Source of the DNA: CALUOB01 sp944322305 | GTDB taxonomy: Bacteria > Actinomycetota > Coriobacteriia > Coriobacteriales > Coriobacteriaceae | Direction of reading: 5' to 3' | NCBI GenBank assembly: GCA_963931605.1 | Contig: OZ007031.1 | Location: 496,001 to 560,000 of the forward strand | DNA length: 64,000 bases | Shown: positions 25,292 to 34,263 of the stretch, in pieces | Numbering within the stretch: position 1 is the first letter of the stretch | Layout: every line of letters begins with the position of its first letter | Made by a program: the position numbers and the translations under genes | The notes under the pieces: model-generated | Told to the model about the DNA's origin: nothing | The model's database searches: none | The model's input: the letters and a program-made list of their open reading frames with translations, nothing else

Positions 25292-25974
25292 TGCTGATCC
25301 CGGTCCTTCTCGCCTGCATGGTGGCGTCCTACCTCATCGGCGGCGTCACCTTTGGCTACCTCATCGGCAAGTTCGGCAGCGGCGAGGACATCCGCACCGA
25401 AGGCTCGGGCAACGTGGGCGCCACCAACGCGTTGCGCGTGCTGGGGCCGGCTGCGGGCGCGCTCACCTTGCTGGGCGACGTCCTCAAAGGCGTGCTGTGC
25501 GTGTGCGCGAGCCGTGCCGTCCTGCAGTGCGTGCTGGGGCCGGAGGCCTACCTCTTGAACCCGGGCGAGAGCTACGATTACTTCCTGGCGCTTATCTGCG
25601 CCAGCGCCCTGCTCGGCCACATGTTCTCGCCGTACCTGGGCTTCCACGGCGGCAAGGGCATCGCCGTGGGCTTCGGCGTGTGCGTGGCGTGGCTGTGGCC
25701 CATCGGGCTTTCGCTGTGGATTCCGTTTCTTGTGGGCGTCGTGCTGACCAAGTACGTCTCGGTGGGCTCCATCGCCGCCGCGGTCTCGCTGCCGGTGTGG
25801 GGTCTTGTGTATTACCCGCAAGGATCCGTGTTGCTCCATGTGATCCTTGCGGTGCTGGGGCTTCTCGTGGTGTGGGCGCATCGCTCGAACATCAAAAAGC
25901 TCGCCCGCGACGAGGAATCAAAGCTTTCGTTTACCAAAAAGGACAAGGAGAAGGCCGGCAAGAGCGCCCGCTAG
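25291..25974 (+). CDS. plsY: Glycerol-3-phosphate acyltransferase PlsY
   Basis: Integral membrane enzyme moving an acyl group from acyl-phosphate to glycerol-3-phosphate, the first step of phospholipid synthesis. The three conserved loops are visible: SGNVGATNALR, GHMFSPYLGFHGGKGIA and a C-terminal AHRSNIKKL. It has about five hydrophobic helices and 227 aa, with a charged tail. It is translationally coupled to der and followed by gpsA, which supplies its substrate. Confidence 0.94.
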   Translation: MLIPVLLACMVASYLIGGVTFGYLIGKFGSGEDIRTEGSGNVGATNALRVLGPAAGALTLLGDVLKGVLCVCASRAVLQCVLGPEAYLLNPGESYDYFLALICASALLGHMFSPYLGFHGGKGIAVGFGVCVAWLWPIGLSLWIPFLVGVVLTKYVSVGSIAAAVSLPVWGLVYYPQGSVLLHVILAVLGLLVVWAHRSNIKKLARDEESKLSFTKKDKEKAGKSAR

Positions 25975-26003
25975 CGCCCCTGCTGACGAGAAAGGAAGCG
26001 CAC

Positions 26004-27017
26004 ATGTCCATCGCGCTCATAGGCTCGGGCTCGTGGGGCACCGCCGTGGCCGGGCAGCTCGCGCCGCGCACCAACCAGGTGAGGATGTGGGCCCTGGAGC
26101 CCGACGTGGTGGCGGGCATCAACGGCGGCCACGTGAACCCCCGCTACCTCACCGACTACCGCCTGCCCGACAACGTGGTCGCCACCGGCGAGCTCTCCGA
26201 GGCGCTCGAGGGCGCCGACGGCGTGGTGCTGGCGAGCCCGTCGGCCTTCGTGCGCGCCACGGCCCGCTCCATGGCGCCGCACCTCCCCGCGGAGACCCCG
26301 GTGCTGGTGCTCGCCAAGGGCCTCGACCCGGACACCGGCGAGCTCATGACCGAGGTCGTGGCCGACGAGGTCGGCTGCCCCGGGCGCATCGCCGCGCTCT
26401 CGGGCCCCAACCACGCCGAGGAGGTCTGCCGGGGGTCGCTGTCCGCCTCCGTGATCGCCTCGCCCTCAGAGGCCGTGACCGAGTTCTTCAAGCGCCTCCT
26501 GCTCACCCGCGAGTTCCGCGTCTACGCGAGCTCCGACATGGTGGGCGTGGAGGTCTGCGGCGCCGTGAAGAACGTGGTGGCCCTCATCTGCGGCATGGCC
26601 GTGGGGTACGGCTACGGCGACAACACGCTGGCCCTCATCATGACCCGCGGCCTGGCCGAGATCAGCCGCCTGGTGGCCGCCAAGGGCGGCGACCCCATGA
26701 CCTGCATGGGGCTGGCCGGCATGGGCGACCTGGTGGTGACCTGCACCTCGCCGCACTCGCGCAACCGCACCTTCGGCGAGCTGTTCGCCCGCGAGGGGGT
26801 CACGCTCGACGAGTACCGCGAGCGCACCCACATGGTCGTGGAGGGGGCGCTGGCCGCGAAGAGCGTGGCGCGCCTGGCCCGCGAGCTCGGCGTCGACGCG
26901 CCCATCACCTTCGCCGTGAACTCCGTGCTCTGGGAGGGGGCGGGGCGCGACGAGGCCTTCCACGCCCTGGTGGACCGCTTCCCCACGGAGGAGTTCTACA
27001 CGGGGATCAAGGCGTGA
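26004..27017 (+). CDS. gpsA: Glycerol-3-phosphate dehydrogenase [NAD(P)+]
   Basis: Reduces dihydroxyacetone phosphate to sn-glycerol-3-phosphate. The nucleotide-binding GSGSWGTAVA lies at residues 6-15, followed by LAKGLD, SGPNHAEEV, the catalytic Lys region CGAVKNVVAL and GLAGMGDLVVTC. The length of 337 aa is normal. GAAAGGAAG precedes ATG 26004. The der-plsY-gpsA order is widely shared. Confidence 0.96.
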   Translation: MSIALIGSGSWGTAVAGQLAPRTNQVRMWALEPDVVAGINGGHVNPRYLTDYRLPDNVVATGELSEALEGADGVVLASPSAFVRATARSMAPHLPAETPVLVLAKGLDPDTGELMTEVVADEVGCPGRIAALSGPNHAEEVCRGSLSASVIASPSEAVTEFFKRLLLTREFRVYASSDMVGVEVCGAVKNVVALICGMAVGYGYGDNTLALIMTRGLAEISRLVAAKGGDPMTCMGLAGMGDLVVTCTSPHSRNRTFGELFAREGVTLDEYRERTHMVVEGALAAKSVARLARELGVDAPITFAVNSVLWEGAGRDEAFHALVDRFPTEEFYTGIKA

Positions 27018-27115
27018 TGCCCCATTGGCGGCGCGACCTTTCGCAAGCCGCCCGTCACTTTTCCAGATGCGCTTGCGCACCCCTGTTGTCCGTCACTTGA
27101 GAAAAGGATACGCCC

Positions 27116-27778
27116 ATGCCCTCGCCGCTCATCGCGCCCTCGCTGCTCTCTGCCGACCTCACCAACCTCGCTGCCAGCCTCGATGCGGTGCGCGGTGCCG
27201 ATTACCTGCACTTCGACGTGATGGACGGGCGGTTCGTGCCCAACCTCACCTTCGGCCCGGCCCTTGTCCAGGCGGTCAAGCGCTGCTCGGATCTGCCGGT
27301 TGACGCCCACCTCATGGTGGACGACCCCGACGGCACCGTCGACTGGTACATCGACGCGGGCGCCGACATCGTGTCCGTGCATGTCGAGGCGGCCCGTCAC
27401 CTCGACCGTCTCGTTCACCACATCCAGGATCGCGGCTGCAAGGCCGGCGTGGTCCTCAATCCCGCCACGCCCGTCGAGGTGCTTGAGGACATCGTGGACG
27501 CGGTGGACCTCGTGGTGCTCATGAGCGTGAACCCCGGCTTCGGCGGTCAGAAGTTCATCGAGAACACCTACGCCAAGCTCGACCGCCTCGCGCGGATGCT
27601 TGACGCCCACGACGCGCGCCCGATCGTGGAGGTCGACGGCGGCGTTACGCGCTGCAACGCCCGTGAGCTTGCTGCGCGGGGCGTGCGGATGTTCGTGGCC
27701 GGCTCCGCGGTGTTTGGCGCCGCCGATCCCGCTGCCGAGGTCGAGGCCATCCGCGCCGCTGCCGGGCAGGTTCGCTGA
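27116..27778 (+). CDS. rpe: Ribulose-phosphate 3-epimerase
   Basis: Interconverts ribulose-5-phosphate and xylulose-5-phosphate. The TIM-barrel motifs are LSADLTNL, HFDVMDGRFVPNLTFGP (metal His and Asp), HLMVDDP, MSVNPGFGGQKF and the phosphate-binding VDGGV. The length is 220 aa. GAAAAGGA precedes the ATG. The last base of its stop is the first base of nifS. Confidence 0.96.
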   Translation: MPSPLIAPSLLSADLTNLAASLDAVRGADYLHFDVMDGRFVPNLTFGPALVQAVKRCSDLPVDAHLMVDDPDGTVDWYIDAGADIVSVHVEAARHLDRLVHHIQDRGCKAGVVLNPATPVEVLEDIVDAVDLVVLMSVNPGFGGQKFIENTYAKLDRLARMLDAHDARPIVEVDGGVTRCNARELAARGVRMFVAGSAVFGAADPAAEVEAIRAAAGQVR

Positions 27779-28956
27779 TGAGCGATAAGAGCGCGCCGGC
27801 GTATGTGAACCTCGACATGGCGGCCTCGGCGCGACTGCGTCCCGAGGCGCTCTCCGCCATGGCTGCCTACGACGCCTCTGCGTTTGCCGGCGCCAACCCC
27901 AACTCGCTGCACTCGCTTGGACGCGCGGCGGCCGCCGCGCTTGAACGCGCGCGCCGCTCGATCGCGCGAAGCCTCGGCGCCCGCGTCCGCCCCTCGGAGA
28001 TCGTCTTCACAAGCGGCGGCACGGAGTCCAACCAGCTGGCGGTGGTGGGCATCGCCGAGGGTGTTCGCGCCCGCGAGCCGCGCCGGCGGCGCGTGGTCCT
28101 CTCGGCCATCGAGCACGACTCGGTGCTCGACTACGCGCCCGAGCTCAAGCGCCGCGGCTTCGCAGTCTCAACGGTCGCGCCAAACCGCGCGGGCGTGGTC
28201 GCGGCCGAGGCGCTGCAGCCCCTGCTCGCAGACGACGTGGCGCTCGTGTCCTGCCAGCTTGCCAACAACGAGACCGGCGCCGTCCAGCCGGTTGCCGCCC
28301 TTGCCGCAGCCGCTCACGCCGCCGGCGCTCGCTTCCACACCGACGCCATCCAAGGCTACCTGCACGTGCCCTTCGACGCCGCGGCCGCAGGCGTGGACGC
28401 GCTAAGCGTCGCGGCGCACAAGGTCGGCGGGCCGGTGGGCGTGGGCGCGCTGTACCTCAAGGCGCGCTGCCCGCTTGCCCCGCAGCTTTTCGGCGGCGGG
28501 CAGGAGGCGGGCCTGCGCGCGGGCACCCAGGACGTGCGCGGCGCCCTGGCCTTCGCCGCCGTGGCTGACGCGCTGGCCCCGCATGTTGTCGAAACCGCCC
28601 GCAGCCTGCGCGAGCGCTCGGACGCGCTCTACCGCCGCCTGCTCTCGTCGCCCGCCGTCGCCCCCACGCTGCCCGACCCCTACGGCGCTGAGCGTCTGCC
28701 GGGCATCGTCTCGGTCACTGTGCGCGGCCAGGAGAGCGAGGAGCTCGTCCTCAAGCTCGACGCGGCGGGCTTCGCGGTGTCGGCGGGCTCGGCTTGCTCG
28801 TCGGGCTCTCTCGATCCCAGCCACGTGCTCACCGCCATGGGCATCCCGCGCGACGAGGCGGCGGGCTCGCTGCGCATCTCCTTCGACGAGCGCGTGGATC
28901 CCGCGGACCTCGAGCGCTTTGCCGAGGCGCTTCTTGCCCTTGCGGGGCCGCGATGA
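27778..28956 (+). CDS. Cysteine desulfurase (NifS/IscS family)
   Basis: PLP enzyme that takes sulfur from cysteine as a persulfide. The PLP lysine lies in SVAAHKVGGPVGVGALY, and the sulfur-accepting cysteine in SAGSACSSGS in a short loop. It also has GGTESNQLAV and NNETGAVQP. The length is 392 aa. It overlaps mnmA by 4 bases, so it likely supplies sulfur for tRNA 2-thiouridine made by MnmA. Fe-S assembly genes are not adjacent. Confidence 0.93.
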   Translation: MSDKSAPAYVNLDMAASARLRPEALSAMAAYDASAFAGANPNSLHSLGRAAAAALERARRSIARSLGARVRPSEIVFTSGGTESNQLAVVGIAEGVRAREPRRRRVVLSAIEHDSVLDYAPELKRRGFAVSTVAPNRAGVVAAEALQPLLADDVALVSCQLANNETGAVQPVAALAAAAHAAGARFHTDAIQGYLHVPFDAAAAGVDALSVAAHKVGGPVGVGALYLKARCPLAPQLFGGGQEAGLRAGTQDVRGALAFAAVADALAPHVVETARSLRERSDALYRRLLSSPAVAPTLPDPYGAERLPGIVSVTVRGQESEELVLKLDAAGFAVSAGSACSSGSLDPSHVLTAMGIPRDEAAGSLRISFDERVDPADLERFAEALLALAGPR

Positions 28957-30056
28957 CGCGCGTGCTCGTAGGGCTCTCGGGCGGCGTGGACTCCTCTGCG
29001 GTGGTGGAGCTGCTCCGCGAGGAGGGCCTGGAGGTCACCGCCTGCGTGCTTACGATGCAGACGGCGCCGGTTGCGGTGCCGACAGCCGAGGCGCTTGAGC
29101 GCGCCCGCGCACTCTGCGCCGAGCGCGGTGTGCCGCTTGTCGAGGTCGACGTTGCCGAGCGCTTCGCCGCCGCGGTGGTGGACCCCTTCGTTGCCGAGTA
29201 CGCCTGCGGACGCACGCCGAACCCCTGCGTGGTCTGCAACGCCGCGGTGAAGTTCGCCGCCCTTGCGGCCGAAGCGGACCGCTTGGGTTGCGAGCTGGTG
29301 GCAACCGGACATTACGCGGGCGTCGAACGCGCCGCTGGCGGCACGCCGCGCGTCGTGCGCGGCGCCGACGCGGGCAAAGACCAGAGTTACTTTATGTACC
29401 GCCTGCCGCCCGAGCTGGTCGGGCGGTGCCGGTTCCCACTTGGCGCGCAGACCAAGGAGCGCACCCGCGCCTTCGCGCGCGACCGCGGCTTGGCGGCCGC
29501 CGAGGCGCCCGACTCCACCGGCGTGTGCTTCGCCCCGGGCGGCGACTACCACCTCACGATGGCGGAACGCGCGCCCGAGCTTCTCAACCCCGGCCCCATC
29601 TACGCCGAGGACGGAACGTACTTGGGCGAGCACCGCGGCATCGCCTGCTACACGCTGGGGCAGCGCAAAGGCTTGGGGCTCTCGGGCGGCCCCTGGTTCA
29701 TCACGCGCATCGACGCGGCCGCCAACGCGCTCACGGTGGAGCAGGGCACCCCGCCTCGGGCGCGGAGCTTCACGCTCAGGATTCCGGTGCTGTGGCGCGC
29801 CATGCCGCCGGAGGGCTTGCGCTGCCTGGCGCAGACCCACTACCGCGCCCACCCGGTGAGCGCCCAGGTGACGCGCGCGGGCGACCGTTTGCGCGTTGAG
29901 CTTGAGGGAGCGGGCACGCTGGCGGCCGACGGCCAGTCCTGCGTGCTCTACGAAGGCGACGCCGTCATCGGCGGCGGCTTCATAGCGTTGGACAACACCT
30001 GCGCCGGCACCGACGCAGACCGTGCGCCGGCAGGCGAGAAGGGACAAAGCGTATGA
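28953..30056 (+). CDS. mnmA: tRNA-specific 2-thiouridylase
   Basis: Thiolates U34 of tRNA-Lys, -Glu and -Gln. The PP-loop SGGVDSSAV begins near residue 9. The catalytic cysteines are NPCVVCN and DSTGVCF, the tRNA-binding stretch is GADAGKDQSYFMY, and YTLGQRKGLGL marks the central domain. The length of 367 aa is normal. The ATG lies in the nifS stop (ATGA), and the end overlaps the next gene by 4 bases. Confidence 0.95.
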   Translation: MTRVLVGLSGGVDSSAVVELLREEGLEVTACVLTMQTAPVAVPTAEALERARALCAERGVPLVEVDVAERFAAAVVDPFVAEYACGRTPNPCVVCNAAVKFAALAAEADRLGCELVATGHYAGVERAAGGTPRVVRGADAGKDQSYFMYRLPPELVGRCRFPLGAQTKERTRAFARDRGLAAAEAPDSTGVCFAPGGDYHLTMAERAPELLNPGPIYAEDGTYLGEHRGIACYTLGQRKGLGLSGGPWFITRIDAAANALTVEQGTPPRARSFTLRIPVLWRAMPPEGLRCLAQTHYRAHPVSAQVTRAGDRLRVELEGAGTLAADGQSCVLYEGDAVIGGGFIALDNTCAGTDADRAPAGEKGQSV

Positions 30057-30853
30057 CGATCGGCGAGTTGGAGCGTGCGCTGCTGGCGCGGTTCCCAAAA
30101 GACACGGCGGAAGACTGGGACAACGTCGGCCTTTTCGTAGGGCGCCCCGCCGACGAGGTGGCGGGCGTGCTCGTGGCGCTCGACGTCTCCGAGCACGCGC
30201 TCGGCGAGGCGCATGCGACGGGCGCGAACGTTCTGGTTACCCATCATCCCTTGGCAATAGACCCGCCCGCGCGCCTTACGCCTACGGTGGCCGACTCGTC
30301 CCAGGCGGGGGCCGCGGCTTTCCGCGCGGCTGAGCTGGGGGTGAGCGTCATCTCGCTTCACACCAACCTCGACCGCAGCCTCGAGGCGCGCGCCTGCCTG
30401 GCAGAGCGCCTGGGGGTCGAGGCTTCCTCCTCGCTGGAGCACCCGGGAGAACCCGAGGTGTGCGGCCTCGGCTTTCTTGCCGAGGCGCCGACGTCTTGCG
30501 CTGCGCTGGGGCAGCTGGCCGCCCGTTGCGCCGCAGCCTTTGGCTGCGAGCCGCGCGTGTGGGGCAGCGCGGAGGCGCCGGTGGCGCGCATGGCCGTGCT
30601 CGGCGGCTCGCTCGGAGGCTTCGGCAAGGCTGCTGCTGCGGTGGGGGCCGATGTGGTGATTACGGGGGAAGCGGGCTACCATGTGTGCCTCGACCTCCTC
30701 GCACGCGGAACTTCGCTTATACTTCTCGGACATGACAGGTCCGAGGCTCCCTTCTGCTCTGTGCTCGCTGATGCGTGCGCGGATGCCGACGTGCCTCGCG
30801 ACCTCATCTCGTTGGCATCTACTGAGCGTCCCTGGTGGACGTGCGCGGCGTAA
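30053..30853 (+). CDS. Nif3-like dinuclear metal center protein
   Basis: Member of the NIF3/DUF34 family (YbgI/YqfO), hexameric proteins with a two-metal site. Metal-binding motifs are visible: DNVGLFVG near the start, VTHHPLAI, the LHTNLD segment and the C-terminal GHDRSEAPF. The family is often called GTP cyclohydrolase I type 2, but its role is not settled. The length is 266 aa. It is translationally coupled to mnmA, and the zinc-ribbon protein follows after 11 bases, a frequent pairing. Confidence 0.9.
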   Translation: MTIGELERALLARFPKDTAEDWDNVGLFVGRPADEVAGVLVALDVSEHALGEAHATGANVLVTHHPLAIDPPARLTPTVADSSQAGAAAFRAAELGVSVISLHTNLDRSLEARACLAERLGVEASSSLEHPGEPEVCGLGFLAEAPTSCAALGQLAARCAAAFGCEPRVWGSAEAPVARMAVLGGSLGGFGKAAAAVGADVVITGEAGYHVCLDLLARGTSLILLGHDRSEAPFCSVLADACADADVPRDLISLASTERPWWTCAA

Positions 30854-30864
30854 AGGATACGGCA

Positions 30865-31596
30865 ATGAGCGTGGGAACGACCCTTCTTAACCTGCAGGAA
30901 CTCGACCTCGCGTTGATGCGCAACCAGGAGGCCTTGGACGGCATGCCCGAGGTCCGCGAGCTTGCGCGCAAGCGCCAGCAGTACCGCACCCTGAAGCTCG
31001 AGGCGCAGCGCCTGCTCGGCGTGCGCAAGGACGTGGAGATCGACCTGGCCGACTTGACCGCCCAGCGCGCCCAGACCGAGTCGATGGTGGAGGCGGCGCA
31101 GGTGCAGGCGGCGGGCCTTACCGATTACCGCGCCGTGCGCGACTTCGAAAACGAGCTCTCCGGCCTCGCCAAGCGCCTGGACAAGCTTTCCTTCGCAATC
31201 GAGAAGCGCACCGCCGAGCTCGATGAGGCCCGCGCTCAGGAGACGCGCATGACCAAGGCGCTGGCCAAGCTCGAGGCTTCCGTGCGCGCCGAGGCCGATC
31301 GCACCCGCGCCAAGGCCGGCGACCTTCTCGCCGAGCGCGAGAAGCTCAACGCCCGCCGCGCCGACCTGGTGCACGAGATCCCGATGGACTTGTTCACGCG
31401 CTACGAGGCGGTGGCCAAGCGCTTCAAGGGCATGGCGGTCGAGCGCCTGGTGGGCAACAAGCCGAGCGCCTGCCGCGTGGCCCTGCAGCCGAGCCAGATG
31501 GGCGACCTGAAGCACGCCGGCGAGGTTGCCGAGTGCCCCTACTGCCACCGCATCCTTATCCGCCCGGATGACGCTGCCGAGGAGGCGCAGGCCTGA
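30865..31596 (+). CDS. Coiled-coil protein with degenerate C4-type zinc ribbon
   Basis: 243 residues: a long charged coiled coil (about 5-180) ending in a PF02591-like ribbon. The family normally has two CxxC pairs. Here the second is intact (ECPYCHRIL) but the first is reduced to a single cysteine (KPSACRVAL), leaving three of four ligands. The function is unknown; homologues sit next to Nif3-like genes as here. AAAGGA precedes ATG 30865, and the stop overlaps the coaBC start by one base. Confidence 0.85.
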   Translation: MSVGTTLLNLQELDLALMRNQEALDGMPEVRELARKRQQYRTLKLEAQRLLGVRKDVEIDLADLTAQRAQTESMVEAAQVQAAGLTDYRAVRDFENELSGLAKRLDKLSFAIEKRTAELDEARAQETRMTKALAKLEASVRAEADRTRAKAGDLLAEREKLNARRADLVHEIPMDLFTRYEAVAKRFKGMAVERLVGNKPSACRVALQPSQMGDLKHAGEVAECPYCHRILIRPDDAAEEAQA

Positions 31597-32816
31597 TGAC
31601 GAGCGCCACCTGCGTGTCTCCGGAACCCAAGACGGTGCTTTTGGGCGTCACGGGCTGCATCGCGGCCTACAAGGCCTGCGAGATCGTACGCGGCCTCCAG
31701 AAGCGCGGCTATCGCGTGAAGGTGATGATGACCGAGCACGCCGCCCAATTCGTGGGGCCGGTGACCTTCCGCTCGCTCACCCACGAAGAGGTCTCGATCG
31801 GGCTGTTCGACCATCCGAGCGACCCGATCCACCACATCTCGCTCGCTGAGGAGGCCGACCTGGTGCTTCTCGCGCCGCTGACGGCCAACGTGATGGCCAA
31901 GATGGCCTGTGGCATCGCCGACGACCTCTTCACCACCACGGTGCTCGCCGCCACCGCGCCGGTGCTTGTCGCACCCGCCATGAACGTGCACATGTGGCAG
32001 GCAGCCGCCACGCAGGAGAATCTCGCCCGGCTGCGCTCCCGCGGCGTGATGGTGGTGGATCCCGACCGCGGCTACCTCGCCTGCGGCGACGTCGGCACCG
32101 GCAAGCTCGCCGCGGTGGAGACCATCGTGGAGCGCGCCTGCGAGGTGCTGGAGGAGGAGAGCCTGCTTGCCGGCAAGCGCGTGCTGGTGACGGCGGGCCC
32201 CACCCACGAGCCCATCGACGCGGTGCGCTATATCGCCAACCTCTCCTCGGGCAAGATGGGCTACGCGCTCGCCCGCGCCGCCCGCATGTTCGGCGCCGAG
32301 GTGACGTTGGTCAGCGGCCCGTCCTCGCTCACCCCGCCCTACGGCGTGCGCACCGTGCCCGTGACCACGGCCCAAGAGATGCTCGTTGCCGCTGAGGAGG
32401 CTTTCTCCGAGGCCGATCTCGCCATCTGCGCCGCTGCCGTAGCGGACTACACGCCCGCGCACCCCGCCGGCCACAAGCTCAAGAAGTCCGAGGAGCACCT
32501 GGACAGCGTAGAGCTCGTGGAGACCACCGACATCCTGCGCCGCCTCTCCGAGTACAAGGGCCACCGCGTGGTGGTGGGCTTCGCCGCCGAGACCGACAAC
32601 GTGGAGAACTTCGCGCGCGAGAAACTCGAACGCAAGGGGTGCGACGCCATCGTGGCCAACGACGTGTCGCGCGCCGAGTCCACCTTCGGCTCTGACACCA
32701 ACCGCGTGCGGTGGATCACCGCCGACGGCGAGAAGGACTTCCCGCTCATGACCAAAGACCAAACCGCCCGCGCCATCCTCCGAGAAGCTGCCGTGCTTCT
32801 CGGACGCCGGATGTAG
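31596..32816 (+). CDS. coaBC: Bifunctional phosphopantothenoylcysteine decarboxylase/synthetase
   Basis: Two steps of coenzyme A synthesis. The CoaC half (about 1-190) is a flavoprotein with GVTGCIAAYKA, the catalytic His in PIHHISL, APAMNVHMW and the flap cysteine in YLACGDVGTG. The CoaB half begins at VTAGPTHEPIDAVRYIANLSSGKMG and contains AAVADYTPA and KLKKSEE. The length of 406 aa is normal. It is the last gene of the rpe-coaBC run, followed by two H-family hairpins. Confidence 0.96.
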   Translation: MTSATCVSPEPKTVLLGVTGCIAAYKACEIVRGLQKRGYRVKVMMTEHAAQFVGPVTFRSLTHEEVSIGLFDHPSDPIHHISLAEEADLVLLAPLTANVMAKMACGIADDLFTTTVLAATAPVLVAPAMNVHMWQAAATQENLARLRSRGVMVVDPDRGYLACGDVGTGKLAAVETIVERACEVLEEESLLAGKRVLVTAGPTHEPIDAVRYIANLSSGKMGYALARAARMFGAEVTLVSGPSSLTPPYGVRTVPVTTAQEMLVAAEEAFSEADLAICAAAVADYTPAHPAGHKLKKSEEHLDSVELVETTDILRRLSEYKGHRVVVGFAAETDNVENFAREKLERKGCDAIVANDVSRAESTFGSDTNRVRWITADGEKDFPLMTKDQTARAILREAAVLLGRRM

Positions 32817-32831
32817 CTTTTCCACTGTCCC

Positions 32832-32944
32832 GGACCCTTTCGTTTTTGCTTCAGCGTGCTCCTCGCTCGCTTCTCTTGTGCGCCGCTTTCGCGGCGCTTA
32901 GAGGCTCGCTCAGAAGTCACGCCGAAGCAAAAGCGAAAGGGTCC
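32832..32944 (-). repeat. Long hairpin element, H family copy 1
   Basis: 113 bases: 27-base arms 32832-32858 and 32918-32944 with two mismatches, and a 59-base interior whose complement closely matches copies 2 and 4 (TGAGCGAGCCTCTAAGCG, a GC stem, CAAGAGAA, GCGAGCGAGGA). It forms a divergent pair with copy 2, 32 bases away. Confidence 0.88.
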
Positions 32945-32976
32945 TTGCGTTGAGTGTTGCTCTTCAAGGCTGTACA

Positions 32977-33089
32977 GATCCCTCGGTCTTTAGTCACGGG
33001 ATGTCTTTTGAGCGAGCCTCTAAGCGGCACGCAGTGCCGCGCAAGAGAAAGCGAGCGAGGATCATCCCGGGGCTAAAGGCCGAGGGATC
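32977..33089 (+). repeat. Long hairpin element, H family copy 2
   Basis: 113 bases: 27-base arms 32977-33003 and 33063-33089 with three mismatches, two of which become G-U pairs in RNA, and a 59-base interior with the central GCGGCAC/GTGCCGC stem. Confidence 0.88.
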
Positions 33090-33129
33090 GCGCCGCAAAG
33101 ATTGATCAGAATTCGTTGTAAATTTCCGC

Positions 33130-33157
33130 TTGCATTCCGCAGAGAGTTTGGTAAAGT
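33130..33157 (+). promoter_or_regulatory. Candidate promoter of tRNA-Pro
   Basis: -35 TTGCAT (33130-33135), a 16-base spacer and -10 TAAAGT (33152-33157), 32 bases before the tRNA. Confidence 0.5.
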
Positions 33158-33189
33158 ATTCGTTGCTGCTTGAGAGAGCGGTTCTTATT

Positions 33190-33266
<77 letters not shown>

Positions 33267-33275
33267 GAGCATTCG

Positions 33276-33304
33276 GAGCCGTGTCGGTTGACACGGCTCT
33301 TTTT
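33276..33304 (+). terminator. Rho-independent terminator of tRNA-Pro
   Basis: GAGCCGTGTC pairs with GACACGGCTC (10 bp, 4-base loop), followed by TTTTT. Confidence 0.93.
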
Positions 33305-33406
33305 GTATACCACGAGCACGCCGCATGGCTGTGCGCTTTCCGTGGCAGACGCGTTGGGAGGCGCGGGTTCGGGAAGAATGCACGGGGTATGCAAGAGGGG
33401 AGTACT

Positions 33407-34123
33407 GTGGGTCTGCGCAAGAAGATCAATCGTGAGCTTATCGGCACGTCAGAGTATCCTTCGAACAAGGTGTTCACCATCTCCAACGTCATCACGCTCA
33501 CGCGCCTGGTTTTGACGGGTGTGTTTCTCTACCTGTTCGTCACGGACACCAACCGCGTCGTCTCCCTCGTGATCTACGCCATCGCCGCCTCGACCGACTG
33601 GTTGGACGGGCAGATCGCGCGCCGCACCAAGACGGTGAGCTGGCTGGGCAAGATCATGGATCCCGTGGTTGACCGTGCGCTGCTCTTCACCGGTGTGCTC
33701 GGCTTGGTGCTTCACGGCGAGCTGCCGCTGTGGGTGTGCTTGCTCGTGATCGGCCGCGACGTGTACCTCGCTGCCGGCTCGATCGTGGTGCGCCGCTTCC
33801 ACAAGCGCCCGATCGACGTAGTGCTCGTGGGCAAGGCGGCTACGGCGCTTCTTCTGGTGGGCTTCTGCCTGCTTTTGCTCGGATTCCCGCGCGTGGACGG
33901 CCTGGGGGTTGTTCCCGACAGCCTTTCGTTTTTGCCGGGTCTCACCTCGGGCACGGTGCCGGTGGGTATGTTCGTGGTGTACGCAGGGCTTGTGTTCTCG
34001 ATGATCACCGCGGTTGTCTACACGGTCGAGGGCGCGCTGGCCATCAAGCACGCGTGCGAGCACCCCGAAGATGAGGAGGACGACTTCCTCAACCCTGAGG
34101 TGGAGGATGACGCTACGGCCTAG
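33407..34123 (+). CDS. CDP-alcohol phosphatidyltransferase family protein
   Basis: Membrane enzyme transferring a phosphatidyl group from CDP-diacylglycerol to an alcohol. The catalytic CDP-OH-P motif is complete: DG-x2-AR-x8-G-x3-D-x3-D in WLDGQIARRTKTVSWLGKIMDPVVDR. It has about five to six hydrophobic helices and an acidic tail (PEDEEDDFLNPEVEDD). It is distinct from the PgsA-like protein at 53762, so the acceptor may be another phosphatidylglycerol phosphate (cardiolipin) or another alcohol. The start GTG 33407 has AGGGGAG five bases upstream; ATG 33389 in the same frame is the alternative. Confidence 0.87.
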   Translation: MGLRKKINRELIGTSEYPSNKVFTISNVITLTRLVLTGVFLYLFVTDTNRVVSLVIYAIAASTDWLDGQIARRTKTVSWLGKIMDPVVDRALLFTGVLGLVLHGELPLWVCLLVIGRDVYLAAGSIVVRRFHKRPIDVVLVGKAATALLLVGFCLLLLGFPRVDGLGVVPDSLSFLPGLTSGTVPVGMFVVYAGLVFSMITAVVYTVEGALAIKHACEHPEDEEDDFLNPEVEDDATA

Positions 34124-34200
34124 GCGGCCTTTGCCTCAACCCCTTGCGTTACCGTTGCGCGGCTCGGTGCGTAGCCGCGCCGCAACGTCGCTCGGTGGGG

Positions 34201-34206
34201 TACAAT
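34201..34206 (+). promoter_or_regulatory. Candidate -10 element upstream of the FHA gene
   Basis: TACAAT at 34201-34206, 58 bases before the ATG and just after a GC-rich hairpin (about 34153-34186, GTTGCGCGGCT paired with AGCCGCGCCGCAAC). No good -35 is seen. Confidence 0.35.
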
Positions 34207-34263
34207 GGGGACAAGCTTGCCGCCTGCCGGGCCGCACGCGCCCGCCCTTTCTCTGGAGGTACC

